Positions 15,877 through 23,292 of a DNA stretch of 26,068 nt are shown in pieces. The first letter of the stretch is position 1. Each line of letters begins with the position of its first letter. Location of the stretch: positions 1 to 26,068 of the forward strand of contig CANRMG010000005.1 in assembly GCA_947631675.1 (NCBI GenBank). The letters are read 5' to 3'. A program made the position numbers and the translations under genes. The notes under the pieces are model-generated. The model made no database searches. It saw only the letters and a program-made list of their open reading frames with translations, and was not told where the DNA came from. The DNA is from an uncultured Oscillospiraceae bacterium (GTDB lineage: Bacteria > Bacillota_A > Clostridia > Oscillospirales > Oscillospiraceae).

Positions 15877-16881
15877 ATGGCAGAAAAAATGTTGGAAGTG
15901 ACCGGCCTGACCACCACGTTCAAGACCGGCAAAAAGACCTCTGTCACCGCGGTGAGCAATGTCACCTTCTCCCTGGACCGGGGCGAGATACTGGGCCTGG
16001 TGGGCGAGTCCGGCTGCGGCAAGTCCGTGACCAGCCTCTCCATCATGGGGCTTTTTGAGGACACCGCCGGAAAAGTGGCGTCCGGGTCCATCATGTTTGA
16101 CGGACAGGACCTGGCCCAGATGACCACAAAGCAGATGCGCTCCATCCGCGGCAAGCGCATCTCCATGATATTCCAGAACCCCATGAGTTCCCTCAACAGC
16201 TGCATGCGCGTGCAGGATCAGCTCATCGAGGCCATCCGGCTGCACAACGAAATATCGAAGGCGGAGGCCCGCCAGCGGGCGTCCAAGATGCTCTCCGCCG
16301 TGGGTATACCGGACCCGGAGCAGACCCTGCGCAGCTATCCCCACCAGCTGTCCGGCGGCATGAGCCAGCGCGTGATGATCGCGATGGCCCTCTGCTGTGA
16401 GCCGGAGATGATGATCGCCGACGAGCCCACCACGGCTCTGGACGTGACCATTCAGGCGCAGATCCTGGAGCTGATGAAGGACATCCGCGCCCGCAACAAT
16501 ACGAGCATCCTGCTCATCACCCATGACCTGGGCGTGGTGGCGGAGATGTGTTCCCGGGCCATCGTCATGTACGCCGGGCGCATCGTGGAGGAGGCCAGCG
16601 TCGAGGATCTGTTCGCCGACCCCATACACCCCTATACCGTGGGCCTGATCGCCTCGGTGCCCAAGCTGGGCAGCGGCGTGACCAGCCTGCCCAGTATCCC
16701 CGGCAGCGTGCCTGACCTGTCCGCCATGCCCCAGGGCTGCAAATTCGCGCCCCGGTGCAAGTATGCCCAGGACATCTGCCGCCAGACGGAACCGGAGCTG
16801 CACCCTGTGCCCGGCGGCAACGCCCGCAAGTGCCGCTGCCATCTGTTCGGGACCGGGCAGGGAAAGGAGGCGGAAGCATGA
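15877..16881 (+). CDS. ABC transporter ATP-binding protein, DppD/OppD-like
   Basis: A 334-residue ATPase of the peptide/nickel importer group. Walker A GESGCGKS is at 43-50, the Q-loop in [10 protein letters not shown], the signature LSGGMSQR at 158-165, Walker [13 protein letters not shown] around 178-189, and the switch His in LITHDLG. The C-terminal oligopeptide/dipeptide transporter domain has cysteines C288, C294, C301 and a CRC pair at 319-321; in some relatives these cysteines bind an iron-sulfur cluster. The ATG at 15877 follows GGAGGGG. The stop overlaps the next start (ATGA). Confidence 0.96.
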   Translation: MAEKMLEVTGLTTTFKTGKKTSVTAVSNVTFSLDRGEILGLVGESGCGKSVTSLSIMGLFEDTAGKVASGSIMFDGQDLAQMTTKQMRSIRGKRISMIFQNPMSSLNSCMRVQDQLIEAIRLHNEISKAEARQRASKMLSAVGIPDPEQTLRSYPHQLSGGMSQRVMIAMALCCEPEMMIADEPTTALDVTIQAQILELMKDIRARNNTSILLITHDLGVVAEMCSRAIVMYAGRIVEEASVEDLFADPIHPYTVGLIASVPKLGSGVTSLPSIPGSVPDLSAMPQGCKFAPRCKYAQDICRQTEPELHPVPGGNARKCRCHLFGTGQGKEAEA

Positions 16882-17864
16882 GCCAGCCTATCGTATCTGT
16901 GAAAAACGCGGTAAAGACCTTTGTGGCCAACAAGGGCCTGGGCGGGAAAAAATTCGTCCACGCCGTCAACGACGTGTCCTTTGACATCATGCCCGGCGAG
17001 ACCTTCTCTCTGGTGGGCGAGTCCGGCTGCGGCAAGTCCACCACCGGCCGGCTCATCAATCATCTGATCGTCCCCGACTCCGGCGAGGTGTTCTATAACG
17101 GCACGGATATATCCAAGTTCACCGAGAAGCAGATGCGGCCCCTGCGGGCGGAGATACAGATGATCTTCCAGGACCCCTACGGGTCCCTGAATCCCCGGAT
17201 CAAGATCCAGGATCTGATCGGCGAGCCCATGCTCCTGCACACCCAGCTGTCCGCCGAAGACCGGCTGAAGAGAGTACATGAGCTGCTGCGGCTGGTGGGC
17301 CTGGGCCCGTCCCACGGGGAGCGGTATCCCCATGAGTTCTCCGGCGGCCAGCGCCAGCGCGTGGGCATCGCCCGGGCCATCTCCGTGAACCCCAAGGTCA
17401 TCATCGCCGACGAGCCCGTCTCGGCGCTGGACGTGTCCATCCAGGCCCAGGTGCTGAACCTGATGAAGAAGCTGCAGGATCAGCTGTCTTTGACATACCT
17501 CTTCATCAGCCACGACCTGAGCGTGGTGGAGATGATCTCCGACCGGATCGCGGTCATGTACCTCGGCTCCATCGTGGAGATCGCCGACAAGAGGGACCTC
17601 TATTCCATGCCGGTACATCCCTATACCCAGGCGCTGCTGTCGGCGGTGCCCATCCCGGACCCCACGGTGCATAAAGACCGTATCCTCCTGGAGGGCGATA
17701 TACCAAGCCCGGTGAATCCGCCCTCGGGATGCCTGTTCCACACCCGCTGCACCTACTGCACCGAGCAGTGCAAACAGCAGGTGCCGCCCATGAAGGACTT
17801 CGGCAACGGCCACCAGGTAAAGTGCCATTATGCCGAGAAATTCAGCGGCAAAAAGGCGGAATGA
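16878..17864 (+). CDS. ABC transporter ATP-binding protein, DppF/OppF-like
   Basis: A 328-residue ATPase, the second nucleotide-binding subunit. Walker [10 protein letters not shown] is at 47-55, Q-loop IFQDPYGSLNPR at 96-107, signature FSGGQRQR at 154-161, Walker B VIIADEPVSALD at 174-185 and switch His in FISHDLSVV. The C-terminal domain has C285, C291, C294, C298 and C316. The frame is open upstream to 16755, but the ATG at 16878 has AAAGGAGG at 16863-16870 and overlaps the preceding stop by four bases. It is the last gene of the transporter operon. Confidence 0.96.
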   Translation: MSQPIVSVKNAVKTFVANKGLGGKKFVHAVNDVSFDIMPGETFSLVGESGCGKSTTGRLINHLIVPDSGEVFYNGTDISKFTEKQMRPLRAEIQMIFQDPYGSLNPRIKIQDLIGEPMLLHTQLSAEDRLKRVHELLRLVGLGPSHGERYPHEFSGGQRQRVGIARAISVNPKVIIADEPVSALDVSIQAQVLNLMKKLQDQLSLTYLFISHDLSVVEMISDRIAVMYLGSIVEIADKRDLYSMPVHPYTQALLSAVPIPDPTVHKDRILLEGDIPSPVNPPSGCLFHTRCTYCTEQCKQQVPPMKDFGNGHQVKCHYAEKFSGKKAE

Positions 17865-17877
17865 GAACATAAGAAAG

Positions 17878-17909
17878 CGCCGCTTCGCTAAATGCGAAGC
17901 GGCGTTATT
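17878..17909. terminator. Hairpin terminator after the ABC transporter operon, probably bidirectional
   Basis: The 11-bp perfect stem cgccgcttcgc (17878-17888) pairs with gcgaagcggcg (17894-17904) around a 5-base loop, followed by ttattcttt. The left flank (aagaaag) gives a T-rich tail on the minus strand, so it can also end the convergent transglutaminase-like transcript. Confidence 0.85.
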
Positions 17910-17918
17910 CTTTATTTG

Positions 17919-18683
17919 TCACGCCATGCAGTCCGTCAGCTTGACAGCCAGGTCCACCACGCCAACCTGATAGCCGGCGCTGCCGAAGCGGCCATGGTAG
18001 CCGCTGTCCAGCACCGCCAGAAGCGGCAGCACCCCCGGCTCCAGAAACAGCTTCCTTGCCAGGTGCCCGCCGGCCCGGCCGCCCTCGTCAAAAAGTACCC
18101 GCGTACCGGGCAGGGCGGAGATCACCCGCTGCACGGCGGGGGAGGTCTCGTCGCCGACCTTCCGAAACACCAGACCCATGCCCATGCCCTTGTCCATCCG
18201 GGCTCGCAGCGCCGGCGCGGCGTCGGCAAGCTCGTTCAGGATGTGCTCTGTGGGCTCGGCGCCAGGCTGGAGGAAGGCCAGGATGCCTCCGGCGGGCAGG
18301 AGGGTGTTGGTTGGAACAGCGCCGCCGGCGCTGTCCTGGAGATAGTTGTTTTCCAGCGGGACGCGGGTGAGCATGTCCTCCGGGGGTGCGGAGCGGAGGA
18401 GCAGGGGAAGCGCTGTCTCCGTTCCGGGCCTGACGGTGAGCTCTGTCACACGGCACAACTGCTTTCCGTTAGGCAGACGCCGGGCCGTAGTCAGCCGGTA
18501 ATGGCCGGAGACCAGTCGCAGCTGATATGGCTCCTCTGCCTTGGACAGGTCCAGAATGTGCCAGCGGTCACCCTCCAGGCGGGCCAGGGACCATTCAACG
18601 CCATATATGGGCTGTTCTCCCTCCGAAGGCGTGAGCAGAAGTGTTCCCGTATCCTCGTCACAGGCGTCAGCGGGGTGATAACG
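17919..18683 (-). pseudogene. 3' remainder of the transglutaminase-like gene, beyond an in-frame TGA
   Basis: Translated in the same frame as the upstream gene, bases 18683 down to 17919 stay open for 254 codons after the single TGA at 18684-18686. The first 75 codons read as ordinary protein (YHPADACDEDTGTLLLTPS, YGVEWSLARLEGDRWHILDL, GHYRLTTARRLPNG) and join without a break to the 179-residue frame that could start at TTG 18458. The last 130 residues or so have the layout of a thioredoxin/peroxiredoxin fold (GGILAFLQPG, MGLVFRKVGD, TRVLFDEGG, a GVLPLLAVLD strand, GYQVGVVDLAVKL) but no CxxC at the active-site position. No convincing ribosome binding site supports independent translation, so this is best seen as the cut-off C-terminal third of one gene. 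Confidence 0.75.
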
Positions 18684-20426
18684 TCAATCCCGCCAATACT
18701 GGGCAGAGCCGTCCGCCGGGTCCAGCCGGGCAGGTATGCCCAGGGTCCGCAGCGCCGCCGTGAACAGCGTCCGGCGTGCCTTTTCGTCGGCGTGACCGCT
18801 GGCCAGTACGGCGGAGGGCATCATGGAGAGGGTGGGGTATAGGTTGCCTTCCGGGTCGGGGAAGGAGGCGCGAATGTACTCCATCAGTTCCTCCGGGCAG
18901 GCCCGGAAGGCATCGCGCTGCTCGGGAGATAGCGCGGCCGAAATGACGGGCCGCCAGTTCTCCAGCACCTCAAAGCCAATGCGGGGATCCAATACCTCCT
19001 GCACAAAGTGCTCAGTTCCAGTATAAGGAAGAGCGGCCTGGAAGTGGCCCTCCAGTATCTCAAAGGTCACATCCCGCAGGTCCTTTGCCGCCATGGCCTG
19101 GAGCATCTGGGCCGCAAGTTCCCGCTGAGCGCCCTCATGGGCGGCGTAAAAGCGGTATATCTCCGGCCCGTTCCCGGCGGCCAGGGCGAACAGATGGGGC
19201 CAGGGTCCCGCCGCCGCGTCGTATTCAGGACGATGCCACTGTTTTGTCCGTTCTGTGCGGGCTGTGGCGCAGGCAGCCAGCACGGCGGTGTTCTCCTCCT
19301 GCTGGGCGGCGGTGATGGGGACCCGGTTCCGGGATGAGGGGACGGATGGGGCAAAATCCTGCTCTATAGTTCCCTCAGCGGGCTCCGCCAGGGTCAACAC
19401 TATTTCAGACATATCAGCCGATGGCCGGACGAGGGCAGAGGCAATGCGACCGTCTGAAATGGCTTCTGCCAAAAGGTCACACATACCGACCACGGCCGTA
19501 AAGCGGCCGTCATCATCGCAGCGGCCCCGGAGGATGGGGCGGAAGGCGGCCATGTTCACCACGTCCAGCTCTACAACCGCTCCCGCCGCGGGCCGGCCGT
19601 CCGGGCCCAGCACCCGCAGGGTGACGGGGAAGGTCTTGGCATACCGGTCCGTCACGGCGTAGAGCCGCACCGAGCCCATCCGCTCCGCAAGCCGGTCGCC
19701 TTCATGGCAGTCGAAGAAGGTCCGGTAATGGACCAGCGGGGCCCGGGCCGCGGCGTCGCAGAACCAGCCCCGGTCCAGCACGGGCTCCGGCTCACAGGCA
19801 CCCAGAAAACGCCAGCGGCCGCCGTCCCATGCCTCCACCCAGGCGTGGTTATCGTCGCAGTGGGCCCACCAGGGGGCGTATACCTGCCGGGCGGGGATGC
19901 CCACGCTGCGCAGGGCGGTGACGAGAAATACCGACTCCTCGCCGCACCGACCCGTGCCGGACCGATAGGCGGTCATGGGGCTCTCGGTCCTGTCGTCCGC
20001 GCGCTGATATGTCATGTGCTCGGCGCACCAGCGGTTGACCGCCAGGATGGCCGCCTCGCTGTCCAGGCCCTTCACGACCGGCGCGAGATGCTTGTAAAAG
20101 AAGGCCCGGCAGTCGGTCAGGTCCTCGGAATTTACACGGGGATACCACACGAAGTGCAGGAATTTATCTTCGGACACATCCCGGCAGAAGGGACTGTTTT
20201 TCTTAAGAAAGAGGGCATGGTCGCAGTAGCCGGCGATGATAGAAAGAGGCACACTGGCGGCGTCGGAGATGGGAAGGGTCCCATAGGCGAGAGCGAGAAG
20301 CGCTCTCTTGTCCTCGTCGTCCACAGCGGAGATAGCGCTGTCCAGTGCCGCTCCGGCGAGTCCAAGGGTGGGCATAGTCTCACGCCAGAGCTCGTTTGCC
20401 ATGCTGTGCAGATGATCTGAGAGCAT
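18684..20426 (-). CDS. Transglutaminase-like domain protein, ended early by an in-frame TGA
   Basis: A 580-residue product up to the TGA; the whole frame to 17919 would be 835 codons. The transglutaminase-like core is at about 125-225, with the catalytic Cys in SGTGRCGEES (C161) and His in DDNHAWVEAW (H194), followed by FLGACEPEPVLDRGWF, where E212 or a nearby residue would replace the usual Asp. A carboxypeptidase-regulatory-like beta domain follows (about 245-310, LRVLGPDGRPAAGAVVELDV). There is no signal peptide, so it is probably cytoplasmic. The ATG at 20426 shares a base with the fucosidase stop (TGATG) and has AAGGAGG upstream, so it is coupled to that gene. Function is unknown; it may be a protease, peptidase or amidase of the transglutaminase fold. 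It could be a recent pseudogene. Confidence 0.8.
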   Translation of the reverse strand: MLSDHLHSMANELWRETMPTLGLAGAALDSAISAVDDEDKRALLALAYGTLPISDAASVPLSIIAGYCDHALFLKKNSPFCRDVSEDKFLHFVWYPRVNSEDLTDCRAFFYKHLAPVVKGLDSEAAILAVNRWCAEHMTYQRADDRTESPMTAYRSGTGRCGEESVFLVTALRSVGIPARQVYAPWWAHCDDNHAWVEAWDGGRWRFLGACEPEPVLDRGWFCDAAARAPLVHYRTFFDCHEGDRLAERMGSVRLYAVTDRYAKTFPVTLRVLGPDGRPAAGAVVELDVVNMAAFRPILRGRCDDDGRFTAVVGMCDLLAEAISDGRIASALVRPSADMSEIVLTLAEPAEGTIEQDFAPSVPSSRNRVPITAAQQEENTAVLAACATARTERTKQWHRPEYDAAAGPWPHLFALAAGNGPEIYRFYAAHEGAQRELAAQMLQAMAAKDLRDVTFEILEGHFQAALPYTGTEHFVQEVLDPRIGFEVLENWRPVISAALSPEQRDAFRACPEELMEYIRASFPDPEGNLYPTLSMMPSAVLASGHADEKARRTLFTAALRTLGIPARLDPADGSAQYWRD

Positions 20427-21739
20427 CAGGCATCCTCCTTCAGCACGATCTTGATGACGGTATCCGTCGGGTCGGGCAGCAACGGGTCAGGGCCCAGGTC
20501 CAGGAAGCAGACGTCGGGATAGTCGCTGTGGACCCAGCTGGTGGAGATGGGCACCTCTGTGCCGTCCGCCAGCATGGTCACGGAGAGAATGTCGTCCTTT
20601 TTCACCTGAGGCACGGGCAGCGGCCCCAAGGCGTTTTCAAATATGTGCAGATATAGTTCATTACCATTGCGGGTGAACCGGCCCCAGTCCGGCTTGGGCA
20701 GGCCCGCCTTGCCGCAGCCGCGGATGCTTTCGGCGTTTTTGTCCATCCAGCGGCCGATCCCGGCGAGGATCTCGACTGCCTCCGGGGGAAATTCCCCTGT
20801 AGCCTGGGGGCCCACGTTCAGGATCATATTCCCACCCTTGCTGACGCACTCCACCAGCTTTTTGATGAGCAGGTCGGCGGGCTTATAGTACCGGTCGGTG
20901 CGCACATAGCCCCAGCTGTTGTTCATGGTGACGCAGCTCTCCCAGACCAAGTCGTTCCCGTGGATGTCCTGAAGACCGGCAGGGGGGATCATCTTTTCCG
21001 GGGTGATGAAGTCACCGTGCCAGGGCGTGGGTGCGCATTCATAGAGAGAGCCGAAGCCCTCGCCGCTCACCTCCAGGCGGTTATTGATGACGATGCCCGG
21101 CTGGAGCGTTCGGACCATGTCAACCAGCTCCGCAGCGTGCCATTTCTCGCCGCGCATGTCGTCATAGCTGAAGTCGAACCACATCAGGTCCAGTTTCCCG
21201 TATTCGGTGCAAAGCTGGCGCACCTGCTCATGGAAATATGCCACATACCGCTCCCAGACCCGGCCCTCGTTGGAGGCGGCGGGGTCGTCCCGCAGGGGAT
21301 GATACCGGTCGCCGAAGTGGGGAAAGTCCGGGTGGAGCCAGTCGATGACGGAGTAGTACAGCCCTACCTTCAGCCCCTCCGCCCGAAAAGCGTCCAGAAA
21401 CTCCCGGACGATGTCACGGCCGAAGGGCGTGCGGGTGGACTTAAAATCGGTATTGTCCGCGTCGAAGAGACAAAAGCCGTCATGGTGCTTGGCCGTGAGC
21501 ACGGCGTACTTCGCGCCGGCATCCTTGGCCGCTCTTGCCCAGGCGCGGGCGTCAAAGCGCTTGGGATTGAACATATCGAAGAAGGGCTGGTACGCCTCTT
21601 GGGGCATGCGCTCGTCGCTTCGGACCCACTCGCCCCGGGCGGGGATGGAGTAGAGGCCGAAGTGGAAGAAAAGGCCGAAACGGGCCTGCTGGAACCAGCG
21701 GACCCTCTGGTCATAATCGCTCTTGTCGAATCTGTACAT
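20426..21739 (-). CDS. Alpha-L-fucosidase, glycoside hydrolase family 29
   Basis: A 437-residue GH29 enzyme that removes terminal alpha-linked L-fucose. Motifs: FGLFFHFGLYSIPARGEW (21-38), AKYAVLTAKHHDGFCLFD (76-93), GLKVGLYYSVIDW (122-134), and LDLMWFDFSYDD with the likely nucleophile D189. No signal peptide is present from the chosen start, so it is probably cytoplasmic and acts on imported fuco-oligosaccharides. The frame is open to 21868, but the ATG at 21739 (MYRFDKSDYDQRVRWF) has GGGAGGG just upstream and begins the conserved domain. It is the first gene of a two-gene minus-strand unit; no fucose catabolic or transport genes are adjacent. Confidence 0.93.
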   Translation of the reverse strand: MYRFDKSDYDQRVRWFQQARFGLFFHFGLYSIPARGEWVRSDERMPQEAYQPFFDMFNPKRFDARAWARAAKDAGAKYAVLTAKHHDGFCLFDADNTDFKSTRTPFGRDIVREFLDAFRAEGLKVGLYYSVIDWLHPDFPHFGDRYHPLRDDPAASNEGRVWERYVAYFHEQVRQLCTEYGKLDLMWFDFSYDDMRGEKWHAAELVDMVRTLQPGIVINNRLEVSGEGFGSLYECAPTPWHGDFITPEKMIPPAGLQDIHGNDLVWESCVTMNNSWGYVRTDRYYKPADLLIKKLVECVSKGGNMILNVGPQATGEFPPEAVEILAGIGRWMDKNAESIRGCGKAGLPKPDWGRFTRNGNELYLHIFENALGPLPVPQVKKDDILSVTMLADGTEVPISTSWVHSDYPDVCFLDLGPDPLLPDPTDTVIKIVLKEDA

Positions 21740-21774
21740 GACGCCCTCCCGGTACGTATTTTCAGCGCGTGGCA

Positions 21775-21804
21775 AGTATACCACGGCGGGCATGGCGAGC
21801 GCAA
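21775..21804 (-). promoter_or_regulatory. Putative fucosidase promoter
   Basis: On the minus strand, TTGCGC (21804-21799) and TATACT (21780-21775) are spaced by 18 bases. The transcript would start near 21768, with a leader of about 28 bases containing the GGGAGGG site. It is a moderate match only. Confidence 0.45.
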
Positions 21805-21878
21805 TATATATCCCAGTAAAAGGAGCGCATTTCATGGAAGTCGATTTCCATTTGCGGTGGCAATCCATGGAAGGATAT

Positions 21879-21909
21879 GGTATGATAATGCCGTTGGCAT
21901 TATCATACC
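21879..21909. repeat. Perfect 14-bp inverted repeat in the divergent fucosidase/M28 intergenic region
   Basis: ggtatgataatgcc (21879-21892) and its exact reverse complement (21896-21909) flank a 3-base spacer. There is no T-run after it, and it is far from any gene end, so an operator or a paired promoter element is more likely than a terminator. The core TGGTATGATA recurs in direct orientation at 21956-21965. Confidence 0.75.
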
Positions 21910-21955
21910 TAAAGATACCGGTCGTGCTCCCGACATACGCCGGAACCGCACGACA

Positions 21956-21964
21956 TGGTATGAT
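21956..21964 (+). promoter_or_regulatory. Putative extended -10 promoter of the M28 peptidase gene
   Basis: TGGTATGAT is an extended -10 element (TG-N-TATGAT) about 32 bases before the ATG at 21997. No -35 hexamer is seen at the expected distance. The same sequence occurs in the inverted repeat at 21878-21909. Confidence 0.4.
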
Positions 21965-21996
21965 ACATCTATAGCGAACAGACAGGACGGTGCGAG

Positions 21997-23262
21997 ATGA
22001 AAGACCTGACCACCATCAGCGGCGAGAGCGCTTTCGCCTTTGCCAAACGCTTTGACTACGCCCGTGAGAGCGGCACAGCGGCGGAGGCCGCCGCGGCCCG
22101 GGAGATATACGCTCAGATCAGGGCTCTGGGCCTGGAGCCCGCGGAGGAGAGCTTTCCCTTCGAGACCTATGAGGTAGACCGTGCGGACCTGCAGGTGACC
22201 GCGCCCTACGACAAGAGCTATCCGGCCCGTGCCTACGGCGACTGCGCCGATACGCCAGAGGCGGGGATAGAGGCGCCTCTGGTCTATGTGGAGAACGGAG
22301 ACCGGGTGAGCCTGGCCAGAGCCAGGGGGGCCGTAACCCTCATATGCGGCCGGGTCCGGGAGGATATGTGTCTGCGTCTGGCCGAGGCCGGCGCAGTGGG
22401 GTTCGTATCCATCTGCGGCACGCCCCTGGAGGGCCCGGAGGACCGGCTGAAGCTGGACTATGACCTGCGTGGCGGCGGCAGATGGGTCATGCCGGGGCTG
22501 TACATCCACTATAACGACGCCCGCCAGATCGTGGAGCAGGGCGCGAAGACCGTGCGCATCACGGCCCGGCAGCGGAAAGTCGTCCGCCAGTCGGAGAACA
22601 TTCTGGTGCGCATCCCGGGCACAGACCGGCCGGACGAGGTCGTCGCCCTCACCGCCCACTATGACTCCGTTCCCGCAGGGCCCGGAGCTTACGACAACAT
22701 CGCCGGCGTCGCCATCGTGTGGGAGGTCATGCGCTGGTTCGCCGCCCATCCGCCCAGGCGGACGATGGAATTCATCTTCTTCGGCGCGGAGGAGCGGGGC
22801 CTTTGCGGCAGCCGCGACTTCGTCCGCCGCCATGGCGGGGAGCTGGATAAATATGTGATGGACCTGAACGTGGACCTGGCCGGCCAGACGGTAGGGGGGA
22901 CCGTACTTGGGGTCACGGCGGACCGGTCCGTATGTGATACGCTGGAGGAGCTCTTGGACCGGGGCGGCATCGGCGCGTTGGTGGAGAACAAGGTCTGGGC
23001 CAGCGATTCCAACACCTTCGCTGTCAACGGCGTGCCGGCCCTCACCATGGACCGGGACGGGTTCGGGATGCACACCCGCCACGACACTATGGCCCTGATC
23101 TCTCCCTGGGCCCTGGAGCGGGACGCGAGGCTCCTGGCCTATATCGCGGCCAGTCTGGACGAGATGGACGAGATGCCATTTAACCGTGCGATACCGGCGC
23201 AGATGGAGCAGACGCTCCGGGCCTATTTCGGCGGCGATCCGCCCCTGGCGAATGTAAAATAA
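21997..23262 (+). CDS. M28 family zinc metallopeptidase (aminopeptidase-like)
   Basis: A 421-residue peptidase with the M28 co-catalytic zinc site: TAHYDS (H221, with catalytic D223), AYDNIAG (D233), GAEERGLCGS (E265/E266), NVD (D293) and GMHTRHDT (H359). Residues about 85-195 form an inserted PA-like domain (PLVYVENGDRV, GAVTLICGRV, AVGFVSICG). No signal peptide is seen, so a cytoplasmic or non-classically placed enzyme is likely. It probably cleaves N-terminal residues from peptides; specificity is unknown. The upstream ribosome binding site is weak (AGGACGG). It begins a two-gene operon with the phosphodiesterase gene 30 bases downstream. Confidence 0.9.
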   Translation: MKDLTTISGESAFAFAKRFDYARESGTAAEAAAAREIYAQIRALGLEPAEESFPFETYEVDRADLQVTAPYDKSYPARAYGDCADTPEAGIEAPLVYVENGDRVSLARARGAVTLICGRVREDMCLRLAEAGAVGFVSICGTPLEGPEDRLKLDYDLRGGGRWVMPGLYIHYNDARQIVEQGAKTVRITARQRKVVRQSENILVRIPGTDRPDEVVALTAHYDSVPAGPGAYDNIAGVAIVWEVMRWFAAHPPRRTMEFIFFGAEERGLCGSRDFVRRHGGELDKYVMDLNVDLAGQTVGGTVLGVTADRSVCDTLEELLDRGGIGALVENKVWASDSNTFAVNGVPALTMDRDGFGMHTRHDTMALISPWALERDARLLAYIAASLDEMDEMPFNRAIPAQMEQTLRAYFGGDPPLANVK

Positions 23263-23292
23263 CGCGGCCGGCGCCGGAAGGAGGCGAACGGG

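Noticed and set aside
16755..16877. Longer N-terminus for the second ATPase
   Set aside because: The 41 extra codons overlap the preceding ATPase gene out of frame, while ATG 16878 has an ideal AAAGGAGG and begins the family domain.
18640..18690. Selenocysteine or a reassigned UGA codon at 18684-18686
   Set aside because: TGA ends many other genes here (pyrK, pyrE, both ATPase genes), so the code is standard. I see no convincing SECIS-like hairpin right after the TGA and no redox motif at this position. A nonsense change from GGA is simpler.
21879..21909. Inverted repeat as a transcription terminator
   Set aside because: It has no T-run on either side and lies in the middle of a divergent promoter region, not after a gene.
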